Shown one piece after another: positions 32,239 to 41,044 of a DNA stretch of 64,000 nucleotides (positions within the stretch are counted from its first letter, which is position 1; the number at the start of each line of letters is the position of its first letter). Below the pieces are notes generated by a model. That model was not told the DNA's origin and did no database searches. It saw nothing but the letters and a program-made list of their open reading frames with translations. Both the position numbers and the translations under genes were made by a program. The DNA is from Phycisphaeraceae bacterium (GTDB lineage Bacteria; Planctomycetota; Phycisphaerae; Phycisphaerales; UBA1924): the NCBI GenBank assembly GCA_019636615.1, contig JAHBXF010000002.1, positions 436,001 through 500,000 on the forward strand. The letters are read 5' to 3'.

Positions 32239-32328
32239 GGGTATTCCTCTCGATCTCTCGGAATGACAGGCACTTAAGGGGGCAACAGGGGCGGAGGCCT
32301 ACCTCCGACGCGATGGTCCCTTGGCGAT

Positions 32329-32340
32329 AGGTTATATAAC
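32329..32340. promoter_or_regulatory. AT-rich palindrome upstream of the dockerin-protein gene
   Basis: AGGTTATATAAC contains the perfect palindrome GTTATATAAC, 93-102 bases before the start codon at 32238. It shares AGGTTATA with the 16-base element found before two genes at 37.4 and 38.5 kb. It may be a -10 region or an operator. A 6-bp hairpin (CGGAGG / CCTCCG) lies at 32292-32307 in the same leader. Confidence 0.35.
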
Positions 32341-32467
32341 TACAAGGGCTGCGCCTAGCCCATTTCGGGCAAAATCGCCGGAGAATGTCGATGTTCGCAT
32401 CATGGACGGCATGAGAGCCGGGGAAAACCTTAGTCCTATAATCTTCAGAACGGCGAATCCAGCGGCG

Positions 32468-34894
32468 TCAATCGCGGCTGTCCTGCATGTCGGCGGGCTC
32501 TGCCGGGCGCAGCGCGGCCTCAAGAGTGAGTGCATCCTGCTCATCGATCACCCCGTCGCGGTTCACGTCGATGGGTGATTGCTGTTGCCGGTAGAGGTCT
32601 TCGATGCTGACACGACCATCGCCGTTCACGTCAAGATCGGGGGCGACGGGCTCGGTCAAAAGCCCGTGCAAGGTCAGTTGGTCAAGGTAGTTCACGGCGC
32701 CGTCGCCGTTGAGGTCGTACAGGTGGTGGATATCGGCGATGGGGCGGCTGGCCCCGAAACACGAACGCAGCGCGGCGATGGCACGTTCGCCGACGATGCC
32801 GTCTTCGCCGAAGCGGTACTTGGCGAAAAAGCGGTTGAAGAGCGAGTGATCGGTCTGGTTGATCACGCCGTCGCTGTTGAGGTCATACTTCGCGGTGAAC
32901 TGGTCTGCCGGCACCGGCGTGCCCGAGAAGACACTGTCGAAGAGGACTCTGTCTCTGTGATCGATCGCGCCGTCCGCGTTGAAGTCTCCCTTCTGAATGC
33001 TCGGTTGATTGAGGAGCCAGAGTTTCAGTTCAAATCGTCTGTTGGCATCGCTGAACGCGGACGCGTCGAAGAAGATGAAGTCCTCAATCCCGACAGCCTT
33101 GATGGCGTTGAGCTGGTCGGTGATCGAAGGATGCGGCGACGTGCCCACGATCGCCAGTCCCGCGACGACCCGCGCGCCGGCCGCGAACTGCTTCGTGGTG
33201 TTGATGTCGTTCTGGATCGAGCCCGTGGTGCTGCCGTAGGCCATTGGCACGATGGTGCCGACGTAGCCGTTGGTCGTCCAGGTGTGCCAGTCCTGGCACT
33301 TGACGAGTTGTGCCGAAGAGGTCATGGCGGTTGCAAAGACCGCGGCGGAGAACTCAACAGACGGGGAGACCGACTGAATGCCGAGGTTCATCTGGCGGGC
33401 AGCCTCAGAGATGCCGCGCCGACGCCAGGAGAGAAACTGGGACCAGTGCGAACGGCTCGTGCGGTCGGCGGCGGTGAGTGGTTCGACGCCGTACATGCCC
33501 TGAAACTGTGCGCGCGACCATGTGTCGTATGACCACGGCGCGGGGTACACATCCCCCGTGTTGTTGTCGAGCGGGTATCGGTGATAGTCGGTCTGGATAC
33601 CCCAGAGCCCGGTATACCCGGCCAGTTCGGCGCAGTAATCGCGGAGTTTCTGCTGCACGCCGGGGTTGACCAGGTTCGCGAAGACCTGCCCCGCCGTGCC
33701 GTCGCCACCGACGTCATTGGTCGAAATATTGAAGGCTCGCCACTCCGGGTTGTTGGTGAAGTTGTAGGCCCCGGTCGTGCCGAACTGCCAGTAGCCGGAC
33801 TCGACCCATGCGTGCAGGCGGATGTTGTACTTCGCCGCGGCGCGGATCGCCTGATCGAGGTAGTCGAACGCGAACCGCTGGTTGAAGACGCCGGCACGCC
33901 CCGTGGTGACGCCGTGGTAGAACGTCTCGAGGTAGAGATCGGTGATGCCCGCATTGGCGAGGTTTGCCAGGGAGGTTTCGAGCGATGAAATCGTCGAGGG
34001 CGGCCGCAGCCACGCGCCGCGGATCGGCCGCTTCTCCAGCGGCGGCTCGCGGGGCGTGATCCGCACGCCGAGGTGGTTCGCGACCGCGCGGAAGGCCCCG
34101 TCGCTCGGGCGGTTGAGCGTTCTGGGCCCGCCCGGCGTCGGCTGATACACGAACGATGTCGAGCCGCCGCCGTCCAGGTTCACGGCGCGCCAGGCGCCGC
34201 GTTCGATCATGAAATCGGCCAGTTCGGGCAGGGTCATCCCGACGCTCCAGCCGATCTGGCGCCCGTCGATCACGAAGATGTACAAATGTGTGCCGTCCTG
34301 GTTCACGCCGACCGCCGTTCGTGGATTGCGATTGAGCGGATCGACACGCGCCGTGGCGCCGGTGTTCACGCCGTCGGTCACGAGCATCGTGCCCGGGATT
34401 GAGTCCGTGTTGCTCGGCCCCACCCCGGCGACAGCCTCGGTCACGCCGGCGAGTTGACTTGATGCGATGAAACCCACTTCCGCGGTGCTGTTGTCACGGA
34501 AGACGATCGCGGGGTCGGGTTGCGCGCCGAACTGGCGCACCGGCGAGACTACCACCCCATCGCTGATCGAGAGCCCGATGATGTCGGCGAGGTTGCCCGG
34601 CAGTGTGCCGAAGTAGTTGGCGTTCACCGCCAGCGTCACGCCCGACTGCGTTTGCCACGTATCGGTGCGGATCAACTGGGCCTCGGCCCCGCTGCCGGGG
34701 GGAAGCGGCGAGGTGACGACGATGTCCACATCCGGGTCGGTGAGATCAACGACCGCGACAAACCCTCGCACAGTGCCGCCGGTTGTCGTGCGCACCACCT
34801 CCTGCACGCGCAGCGGCTGCGCGATGCTGGGGGAGGTGAACAGGAAAATGGCCGCGCACGCCGCAGCGGGCCGGATGAAGGTGAGAAGAGGCAT
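32468..34894 (-). CDS. Exported phosphodiester glycosidase - GHL10 fusion with dockerin-type EF-hands
   Basis: 808 residues with a signal peptide (1-25). Residues about 40-285 match the phosphodiester glycosidase (NAGPA-like) family: VNANYFG, then RTAVGVNQDGTHLYIFVIDG and AVNLDGGGSTSFVY. Residues about 290-630 are a GHL10 (DUF187-type) glycoside-hydrolase-like barrel, RGAWLRPPST to GIEDFIFFDAS, with an ESGYWQF-like strand end. Residues about 635-800 hold five DxNxDGxIxxxD calcium motifs: DFNADGAID, DLNSDGVIN, DLNGDGAVN, DVNGDGRVS and DVNRDGVID. The enzyme likely trims phosphodiester-linked or other modified glycans outside the cytoplasm; the substrate is not known. A second GHL10 gene lies directly upstream on the same strand. 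Confidence 0.85.
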   Translation of the reverse strand: MPLLTFIRPAAACAAIFLFTSPSIAQPLRVQEVVRTTTGGTVRGFVAVVDLTDPDVDIVVTSPLPPGSGAEAQLIRTDTWQTQSGVTLAVNANYFGTLPGNLADIIGLSISDGVVVSPVRQFGAQPDPAIVFRDNSTAEVGFIASSQLAGVTEAVAGVGPSNTDSIPGTMLVTDGVNTGATARVDPLNRNPRTAVGVNQDGTHLYIFVIDGRQIGWSVGMTLPELADFMIERGAWRAVNLDGGGSTSFVYQPTPGGPRTLNRPSDGAFRAVANHLGVRITPREPPLEKRPIRGAWLRPPSTISSLETSLANLANAGITDLYLETFYHGVTTGRAGVFNQRFAFDYLDQAIRAAAKYNIRLHAWVESGYWQFGTTGAYNFTNNPEWRAFNISTNDVGGDGTAGQVFANLVNPGVQQKLRDYCAELAGYTGLWGIQTDYHRYPLDNNTGDVYPAPWSYDTWSRAQFQGMYGVEPLTAADRTSRSHWSQFLSWRRRGISEAARQMNLGIQSVSPSVEFSAAVFATAMTSSAQLVKCQDWHTWTTNGYVGTIVPMAYGSTTGSIQNDINTTKQFAAGARVVAGLAIVGTSPHPSITDQLNAIKAVGIEDFIFFDASAFSDANRRFELKLWLLNQPSIQKGDFNADGAIDHRDRVLFDSVFSGTPVPADQFTAKYDLNSDGVINQTDHSLFNRFFAKYRFGEDGIVGERAIAALRSCFGASRPIADIHHLYDLNGDGAVNYLDQLTLHGLLTEPVAPDLDVNGDGRVSIEDLYRQQQSPIDVNRDGVIDEQDALTLEAALRPAEPADMQDSRD

Positions 34895-34965
34895 CTCAAA
34901 CGATAGACGATGCGCGTACGCACGCCCACGCTGGTGCTTTCCATGGGCCGCGTGATGTGTCGTGG

Positions 34966-36213
34966 TTATCGGCGGATGCGTGGGTGAGGTGCGTGCCCAC
35001 GGTTCTTCACGTCGTAAAAGGCTTTGAGTTCTTCCGGGTAGACATCGAGCACGCCGCGGCTGAACCAGTGCACGTGCCCGCCGCCGCCCGTTTCCCTCAC
35101 CAGTTCGATCGACCGGCGCAGATCATCCCACGTCGAGTCGGCTCCTTCGCCGACAACACGGATGCCCGCGTAGAGATCCCGCACGCGCCCGGCGCCCAGT
35201 TCGTTCATGTACTTCACCTGAGACCGCCATGTCGCCGCGAACGCGTCGTACGAGAACCGGTAGCACTGCGGGATGAACTCGTCCCACGAGGCGGTTGCGG
35301 TGCGTCCGTCCGGGCCCTGCACGCCCGCCAAGGGAGCGTCCCACGCGGCCCAGCGCGGCCATTCGAGCAGGTAGTGTTCGTAGCACCACGGGTACACCGC
35401 GGGCGAGAGAGAGATGATCAGCCCGGGCTTTGCCCGCCGCACCTCTTCCACGAACACCCTGGCGTACTCGTTCACCTTATCGGCGCGCCAGCGCATCCAG
35501 GCCGGGTCTTTGTGGTCGCTTGGCGGCTGCTTGCCGTCGTGCTCCTGCGCATACACCCCGCGGGTGTACTCGTCATACCCCATGGTGACATAGGGCCACA
35601 CGATGCGATCATCGAGCTGCACGCCGTCGAGGTCGTACTTCTCTACCGCTTCAAGGACGAGGTCGAGCAGAAATCGGCGGGCCTCGGGGTGCAGCGGGTT
35701 CATCCACACGAACCCGTTGGGGGCCACCTCGTTTCCGTTGATGTCGAGGCTCAGCCACTCACGCTTCATCCGCCGCAGGTGGTTGTCGGTGTCTTTGTGC
35801 GCGGCCATAAAGCCGTACTCGAACCAGGCGATATACACCAGATCGTTCTTGCGTGCCTCAGCGAGGGTCTCGGCGAGCAGGTCTCTGCCCGGGGAAACAA
35901 GGGCTTGGGGCGAATCCGAGGGGTCCTGCTTCATCAGCGCGGGCCTTCGATCAACCCCGATCGTTTCTTCCAGCACCCGGGATGGGAACTGGGTGTACCC
36001 GTTTTTCCAGACCTCGACATACACCGTGTTCAGGCCGATCTCGCGCAGCCGCCGCATGGTGCGGGCTGTGTTTTCAGGGTTTGCGATCGCATCGTTGGCG
36101 GTGGTGGTGAGCCACGTTCCCCGGACTTCAGGGGGCGCGGTCTGCGCCGCGCACCCGGCGGCGAACAGCGAGAGGACGACGACAAACACGCTTCGAATGG
36201 TCTGATGGTGCAT
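34966..36213 (-). CDS. GHL10-family glycoside hydrolase-like lipoprotein
   Basis: 415 residues. The N-terminus (SVFVVVLSLFAAGC) is a lipoprotein signal with Cys21 as the lipidated residue. The rest is one GHL10/DUF187-type barrel: RGTWLTTTANDA, VYVEVWKNGYT, YIAWFEYGFM, FVWMNPLHPEARRFLLD, DGVQLDDRIVWP, ISLSPAVYPWCYEHY and VGEGADSTW. Family members are poorly characterised enzymes acting on glycans; Asp in QLDD and Glu in WFEYG are the likely acid residues. It precedes the phosphodiester-glycosidase fusion on the same strand by 71 bases, so the two probably form an operon, with the products at the membrane and outside it. Divergent from a Gfo/Idh/MocA gene. Confidence 0.85.
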   Translation of the reverse strand: MHHQTIRSVFVVVLSLFAAGCAAQTAPPEVRGTWLTTTANDAIANPENTARTMRRLREIGLNTVYVEVWKNGYTQFPSRVLEETIGVDRRPALMKQDPSDSPQALVSPGRDLLAETLAEARKNDLVYIAWFEYGFMAAHKDTDNHLRRMKREWLSLDINGNEVAPNGFVWMNPLHPEARRFLLDLVLEAVEKYDLDGVQLDDRIVWPYVTMGYDEYTRGVYAQEHDGKQPPSDHKDPAWMRWRADKVNEYARVFVEEVRRAKPGLIISLSPAVYPWCYEHYLLEWPRWAAWDAPLAGVQGPDGRTATASWDEFIPQCYRFSYDAFAATWRSQVKYMNELGAGRVRDLYAGIRVVGEGADSTWDDLRRSIELVRETGGGGHVHWFSRGVLDVYPEELKAFYDVKNRGHAPHPRIRR

Positions 36214-36299
36214 GGTCTACTCTTTCATCCCTCATTCGCGGCCGACGAGCGCCGGCCCGGCGAGGGTACCCAACAGCATACACCAGGAGTTTCACTTCC

Positions 36300-37304
36300 A
36301 TGTCGGACGGCCAGTTCAGAATCGGCATTATCGGGGCGGGCGGGATTTCCCGGGCGCACACGGCCGCGGCCGCGGCAAGCGGCGGGCGCATCGTGGTATC
36401 GGCGGTGGTCGATCCCGTCCGTGCGCAGCGCGATGCGCTGGCGCAGGATACCGGCGCGCAAGCCTTCGACAGCATCGAGAACCTCGTTGAGGCTGTCAGC
36501 GCGGGCCTTGCACTCGACGGCCTGGTTGTCTGCACGCCCCCTAGCGCTCGCCTGAAAATCGCGAAGGCCGCGTTCAAGGCAAAACTGCCCGTGCTCATGG
36601 AGAAGCCCATCGCCCACACGCTGGCCGACGCCCGCAAACTCGCCGCGATGAGCGTCAAGAACCGCAAGGTTCCTGCCTTCATCGCGTACTGCCACCGATT
36701 CGCGCCGGCCATGAACCTCGCGAAGGACTTGATCGACCAGGGCAAGATCGGCAAACTCACCCGGTTTGAGAACGTCTTCGCCTGCGACTTGCCGGGCCAC
36801 GAGGGCAAGTGGTTCAGCGACCCCAAAGCCGCGGGTGGCGGGGCCTTCCTCGACATGGGGAGCCACTCCGTCGATCTCTTTCACGCGGTGGTGGGGCCCT
36901 CGGCCGCCGTCGGCAGCGTCTTCGCCCACAAGTGGAAGAAGCGCACCGAGACCGCGGGCACTGTTCTCCTGCGCGGCACCAAAAAGCGCGGCAACTTTGT
37001 CCCCGCCGGCGTGGCCGGCGTCATTCTCAGCGGCTGGGCCGAAACCGCACGCTTTGAGGTTGCCATCGTGGGTGATGCCGGCATGCTCTCGTACAACTAC
37101 GAGAAGCCCGCTGAACTCGTCTTCAAAGACCTGAACGGTCAAGCCGAGACCATCGCCGTGGAATCGCACGAAGTTCGCTTTGCCCGCCAACTCGCGGCCT
37201 TTGCCGATGCCGTGCAGAAGAAGGCCAAGTCACCGCTGGCGACCTTTGCCGACGGCCTTGCCGCGGCGGCCGTTCACGACAAAGCCACACGCCTCGCCAA
37301 GTAG
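36300..37304 (+). CDS. Gfo/Idh/MocA family oxidoreductase
   Basis: NAD(P)-dependent sugar dehydrogenase/oxidoreductase, 334 residues from the ATG at 36300, preceded by AGGAG. The N-terminal Rossmann fold has GIIGAGGISRAH (residues about 8-19) and VVDP at the end of the second strand. The EKP motif LMEKPIAH near residue 101 provides the catalytic Lys. The C-terminal beta-sheet domain includes GGGAFLDMGSHSVDLFH, with the usual D-x3-H pair. Substrate is unknown, but the position in a glycan cluster points to a sugar or sugar acid. A second, more divergent member follows at 37.5 kb. Confidence 0.9.
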   Translation: MSDGQFRIGIIGAGGISRAHTAAAAASGGRIVVSAVVDPVRAQRDALAQDTGAQAFDSIENLVEAVSAGLALDGLVVCTPPSARLKIAKAAFKAKLPVLMEKPIAHTLADARKLAAMSVKNRKVPAFIAYCHRFAPAMNLAKDLIDQGKIGKLTRFENVFACDLPGHEGKWFSDPKAAGGGAFLDMGSHSVDLFHAVVGPSAAVGSVFAHKWKKRTETAGTVLLRGTKKRGNFVPAGVAGVILSGWAETARFEVAIVGDAGMLSYNYEKPAELVFKDLNGQAETIAVESHEVRFARQLAAFADAVQKKAKSPLATFADGLAAAAVHDKATRLAK

Positions 37305-37425
37305 CCCCTCGGCCATCACCGCTGCCCATTGATCGTCGGCGAGCCCGCCACGGGTCGCCTGGGACGCACCTTGCGCTCCCAGCAGGTGGTGTGCGGCAAT
37401 AGCGGACCCGCGTGGCACAGAGGGG

Positions 37426-37441
37426 CCGCAGGTTATAGAAT
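37426..37441 (+). promoter_or_regulatory. 16-base shared element, copy 1
   Basis: CCGCAGGTTATAGAAT, identical to 38541-38556. It ends 83 bases before the start of the second Gfo/Idh/MocA gene. It contains TATAGAAT, which could be a -10 region, or the whole unit could be a regulator site. Confidence 0.5.
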
Positions 37442-37466
37442 TAGGCGGGGGATGAGGTTCTACCAG

Positions 37467-37487
37467 CCCGCCGCGCGTTGCGGCGGG
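37467..37487 (+). promoter_or_regulatory. Hairpin in the leader of the second Gfo/Idh/MocA gene
   Basis: A perfect 8-bp stem CCCGCCGC / GCGGCGGG with a 5-base loop lies between the shared element and the start codon, 37 bases before the gene. No T tract follows. Confidence 0.4.
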
Positions 37488-37524
37488 ATGAGGGCCAGAG
37501 ACACCCACCATCGGAAAGTCGCTC

Positions 37525-38451
37525 ATGCGTATCGGCGCCATCGGCATTGATTCCTCCCACCTTCCCGAGTTCACCAAGCGGATCAAAGCGCTGAACGCCG
37601 AGGGCAAAACCCCTTGCCGCGTCACGCACTTCTGGGACCCCGGCCGCCACGAATGGCAGCACCCAGAAGGGCAGGAGCGTTCTCGGCAAGACGTCGAAAA
37701 CTGGCGCAAGACCACGACAGAGTTGGGCGCCAGGCAGGTGGAGAGCCTCGACGAACTGTTAAAGAACGTCGATGGCGTGATGGTGCTCAACATCAATGGT
37801 CACAGGCACTTGGAGCTTTCTGTGGGCCCCATTGTTCGCGGCATGCCCACCTACATCGACAAGCCGTTGACGTGCAGCCTTGACCAGGCCCGGTCACTCT
37901 TGAGCATGACCCGGCAGTACAAGGCACGCTGCTATTCGGCCAGCAGTCTGCGCTTCGTCGCTGAGATCCCCGCGCTGAGCCGAGAGAAACTCGGCTCGAT
38001 CGTGGCGATCGATGCCTTTGGCAACGGCGAACAACTGGAGATGATGCCGCACCTGTGGCACTACGGGTGCCACAGCATCGAGATGGTCGATGCCATTTTC
38101 CGCTGGTCTGGGCAGGGGGCGGGCGTTGCACGCGTTTCGGCGTTGGCCCTCGAAGGACAGCACCTGCTCGACATGGAATACCGCGATGGACGCTTCGCAC
38201 GCATCCGCATGGACCGCCAAGGGGCCTGGGCATTTGGTGCCACCGTGCACGGGAAGCAGGGCGTGCAGCAGTTCGTGGTAGACTTCGCGCCCGTGTATTC
38301 CCGATTGGTCGAGGGGATGGTGCGGTTCTTTGAAGGCGGGGCAGCCCCGGTTGACCTTCGCGATATTGTCGAGAACGTCGCCGTGATGGAAGCAGGGAAC
38401 CGCTCGATCGCACTTGGGGGCGATTGGGTTGAAGTTCCGGTCATCGAGTGA
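37525..38451 (+). CDS. Divergent Gfo/Idh/MocA family oxidoreductase
   Basis: 308 residues from the ATG at 37525. The start MRIGAIGIDSSHLPEF occupies the place of the dinucleotide-binding turn, but reads GIDSSH rather than GxGxxG. The catalytic-Lys motif is YIDKPL (near residue 113), a DKP version of EKP. MMPHLWHYGCHSIEMVDAIF in the C-terminal half matches the G-x-HxxD/E substrate motif. This DSSH-type subgroup recurs in planctomycetes and verrucomicrobia as far as I know, without a defined reaction. It lies downstream of the first oxidoreductase by 220 bases, with its own leader carrying the 16-base shared element and a hairpin, so it is probably separately controlled. Confidence 0.82.
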   Translation: MRIGAIGIDSSHLPEFTKRIKALNAEGKTPCRVTHFWDPGRHEWQHPEGQERSRQDVENWRKTTTELGARQVESLDELLKNVDGVMVLNINGHRHLELSVGPIVRGMPTYIDKPLTCSLDQARSLLSMTRQYKARCYSASSLRFVAEIPALSREKLGSIVAIDAFGNGEQLEMMPHLWHYGCHSIEMVDAIFRWSGQGAGVARVSALALEGQHLLDMEYRDGRFARIRMDRQGAWAFGATVHGKQGVQQFVVDFAPVYSRLVEGMVRFFEGGAAPVDLRDIVENVAVMEAGNRSIALGGDWVEVPVIE

Positions 38452-38503
38452 GCATCTGTACTATGCCTGTAAGGGTATCCTGAGGATTCTGGTGCAAATG
38501 GGC

Positions 38504-38533
38504 TTGACAAATGCGCCAGAAACGGGGATAAAT
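38504..38533 (+). promoter_or_regulatory. Sigma-70-type promoter of the PEP-CTERM-like gene
   Basis: TTGACA at 38504-38509 is a perfect -35 box. GATAAA at 38527-38532 (or ATAAAT one base on) stands 17-18 bases downstream as the -10. The predicted start of transcription falls at about 38540, exactly at the edge of the second 16-base shared element. Confidence 0.55.
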
Positions 38534-38540
38534 GGGGAGC

Positions 38541-38556
38541 CCGCAGGTTATAGAAT
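38541..38556 (+). promoter_or_regulatory. 16-base shared element, copy 2
   Basis: CCGCAGGTTATAGAAT, identical to 37426-37441, 135 bases before the PEP-CTERM-like gene and just after a good promoter. An operator position at +1 is therefore plausible; the GntR/LacI regulator encoded 1.2 kb downstream is the nearest candidate to bind it. Confidence 0.5.
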
Positions 38557-38691
38557 ATCGACGGGTCACGAAATGTCGTCCCAGCCTTTCCGCGGTTGGG
38601 AGCGTTTCAGGTCTGTTCCATGGCTCTGCCGCACTTCGTGAGTGCACGGGCCTATCTGATTCAGAGAGAGTTTTCAAAGGAGAGACACGAG

Positions 38692-39750
38692 ATGAGGACG
38701 ATCACGCTTCTGGCGGCTGCCACACTCACGGCGTCCGCGTTTGGTCAGGTCAACCTGGTCGAGATCGCCAGGGTGAACCTTGGCCAGCAGTTCAACAGCA
38801 CCACGAGCCTGGGCACCAACCCCAGCGCGGTCGCCTGGAACGGCACCCACGCCTGGGTCGCCGGCTTCATCAACGGCCCGAGCGACACAGGGACCACCGG
38901 CATCGTGCGCATCGGCGATGTGCTCACCGCCCCCGCCGCGGGCACCCCCTTCGGTGTCGTTTCCACTCCGGCCAGCCGTGGCTACAGCGGGTTGGACATC
39001 AGCGGCGGCAGGCTGGCATCAGCCTTTGACAGCGGCGCGGCCTCGGCCAACGGCATCCAGGCATGGAATGCCGCGACGCAGGCCAACACGTGGAGCAAGA
39101 ACGCCCGCGGCGGCAGCGGCGTGGCCTTTGATCCCGGCTTCAACGGGAATGACTCCGGTGTTGCGTGGACGACCTTTGGCTCTGGTCGGCGAGCCCTGCA
39201 AGATGCTGTCACCGGCGCGGACATCTACACCACGGCCAATGGCATGATCATCAACGACGGCGCGGGCACCTTCTGGCGTGACATGGACTTCGATCCGGCC
39301 ACCGGGGACCTGTACGCCCGCCGCTCCAACGGCCTCATCAAGACCACCCGCACCGGCGGTAACGCCGGGACAGCCTCGACATTGATCGCATTCAGCGCGG
39401 CGGCCGACTTTGTGAGCGGCCATAACCTCGCCTTCATGAGCGACTCACCATACGGCGACATCATCGCCTATAACGACCGGCTCTCGGTCAGCGCCGGCCA
39501 GGCCTTCGAGAACGTCGTCAAGATCGTGAACTCCGCTGGTCTTGCCCAGAGCATCACGTGGGACTTCCTGGGCGGCAACGCCCCGATCGACGGCAACGGC
39601 TACTACTCCTTCGGCTACGACGCTGCCACCGAGACCCTCGCTGTTCTGGATTTCTTCAACCGCAGCCTGCACGTCTTCCAGGTTCCCGCCCCGACCACGG
39701 CCGCGATGCTGGGTCTGGCCGGCCTCTTCGCCTCACGCCGCCGCCGCTGA
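38692..39750 (+). CDS. Secreted PEP-CTERM-like protein, paralogue of the dockerin protein
   Basis: 352 residues from the ATG at 38692 behind a strong AAAGGAG. A signal peptide (about 1-19) precedes a beta-rich, propeller-like body. The C-terminus is VPAPTTAAMLGLAGLFASRRRR-like: a VPxP box, a hydrophobic helix and an Arg cluster, the three parts of PEP-CTERM sorting signals, though the usual Glu of PEP is Ala. This would be cut and anchored by an exosortase. The body is paralogous to the dockerin-ended protein at 30.8-32.2 kb, including FWRDMDFDPATG, DIIAYNDRL and LDFFNRSLHVFQV. Role unknown; likely a surface or matrix protein. Confidence 0.82.
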   Translation: MRTITLLAAATLTASAFGQVNLVEIARVNLGQQFNSTTSLGTNPSAVAWNGTHAWVAGFINGPSDTGTTGIVRIGDVLTAPAAGTPFGVVSTPASRGYSGLDISGGRLASAFDSGAASANGIQAWNAATQANTWSKNARGGSGVAFDPGFNGNDSGVAWTTFGSGRRALQDAVTGADIYTTANGMIINDGAGTFWRDMDFDPATGDLYARRSNGLIKTTRTGGNAGTASTLIAFSAAADFVSGHNLAFMSDSPYGDIIAYNDRLSVSAGQAFENVVKIVNSAGLAQSITWDFLGGNAPIDGNGYYSFGYDAATETLAVLDFFNRSLHVFQVPAPTTAAMLGLAGLFASRRRR

Positions 39751-39873
39751 ACGACGGCTGCTGATCGAGTTTCATACCCCCGGCGGTGTGGGAACGCGCC
39801 GCCGGATCTTTGGTTCACTCGGAAGTGGACGGTTGTGGGGGGAGGATCGGCGCGCCGGCGAGGATCTGACCAC

Positions 39874-41022
39874 GTGATCGAACTCAAAAACATCTCCCCA
39901 CAGCCCGGCCGCCCACTCTACGCCGTCGTCAAAGACGCGCTGCGGAGCGCGATCGACGCGGGGCACTTTGCGCCGGGCGAACGGCTGCCAAGCACCAAGG
40001 TTCTCAGCGATCAGATGGCCGTGTCGCTTGTCACAGCCCATCGCGCGCTGCAGGAACTTGTGACGAGCGGCGTGCTCAGGCGGGGCCAGGGCAAGGGCAC
40101 GTATGTCCACGAGGAATACGGCCGCAGGCAGCGCCCCGGGCTTGGCTACCGCTTTGGTCTGGTCTTTCACGCCGAGAGTTCTCTGGCCGACGCCTACAAC
40201 GGGCAGATCTTTGAGGGCGTTCGGCGTGAGGCGAGCGATCTTGGGGCCGATCTCATCCTGCTGCGCTACGGCGAAGACTGGCGCAACGAGTGCCACGGGT
40301 ACCTCTTTGTCAATCCATACCGGGATCAACTGGCCAAGCCGCCCGGGGGTGGCAAGCGTGGACCCGGCGCTTCCGATGCGCCGCCGATCATGGTTGTCGG
40401 TGCCACCTTCAACATGCCCGGCATCACCTGCGTCGATACCGACAACCTTGGTCTTGCCGCCGCGGCGGTCAACTATTTCGTTGAACTTGGCCACAGAGAG
40501 ATCGCGTTCATCGGCGGCGGCGGTGTGGTCAGCAACGACCGAGACCGTCTCGCCGGGTTCCTCGCGGCGAGCGAGGCCGCCGGGATCAAGATGAGGCCCG
40601 ATCGCATTTTCCGCAACAGCGGATGGCGTCTGGATGAAGCGCAGCGTGCGTCGCTTGAAGCGGTCCTTGCCGGCCCCGACCGTCCTACAGCGGTCTTTGC
40701 CGCGGGGTACCACTTCGCGCTCGATACGTACGGCGCCGCGCTGAACGTGGGGCTCTCGCTGCCCGGCGACCTGTCGATTGTCGGTGTCGATGACCCACCG
40801 AGCGCGAGTTTTCTCAACCCCGCGCTCACAACCTTCCGTCAGAAACTCATCGAGATGGGGCGGGCCGCCGTGAGGGGTCTGCTCGACCGTATCGAACGTC
40901 CCGATTCACCCCACCCCGCTGTTGTTTCCTTCTCGCCCGAGTTTGTCGAGCGTCTCTCGTGCTCGGCGATCGGCGCGGGCAACAAGCGCTCGCGGCAACT
41001 CGGCGCTCAGCGCGAACACTGA
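39874..41022 (+). CDS. GntR-type HTH fused to LacI-type sugar-sensing domain, transcriptional regulator
   Basis: 382 residues from the GTG at 39874 after AGGATCT; an in-frame GTG at 39835 is possible. Residues about 8-75 are a GntR winged helix: [42 protein letters not shown] and [13 protein letters not shown]. Residues about 85-370 are a periplasmic-binding-protein fold as in LacI/Gal[31 protein letters not shown] and [10 protein letters not shown]. This AraR-like architecture normally senses a free sugar. It heads the pseudopilin-SBP-permease genes with only a 22-base gap, so it probably controls that operon and perhaps the shared 16-base elements. Confidence 0.88.
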   Translation: MIELKNISPQPGRPLYAVVKDALRSAIDAGHFAPGERLPSTKVLSDQMAVSLVTAHRALQELVTSGVLRRGQGKGTYVHEEYGRRQRPGLGYRFGLVFHAESSLADAYNGQIFEGVRREASDLGADLILLRYGEDWRNECHGYLFVNPYRDQLAKPPGGGKRGPGASDAPPIMVVGATFNMPGITCVDTDNLGLAAAAVNYFVELGHREIAFIGGGGVVSNDRDRLAGFLAASEAAGIKMRPDRIFRNSGWRLDEAQRASLEAVLAGPDRPTAVFAAGYHFALDTYGAALNVGLSLPGDLSIVGVDDPPSASFLNPALTTFRQKLIEMGRAAVRGLLDRIERPDSPHPAVVSFSPEFVERLSCSAIGAGNKRSRQLGAQREH

Positions 41023-41044
41023 TCACAGGTCCGGAGTTTTGATC

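Noticed and set aside
30283..32460. tRNA-Val as an integration site for a mobile island (a 9-base CGAATCCAG match recurs at 32452-32460)
   Set aside because: The match is too short, and there is no integrase gene or element boundary.
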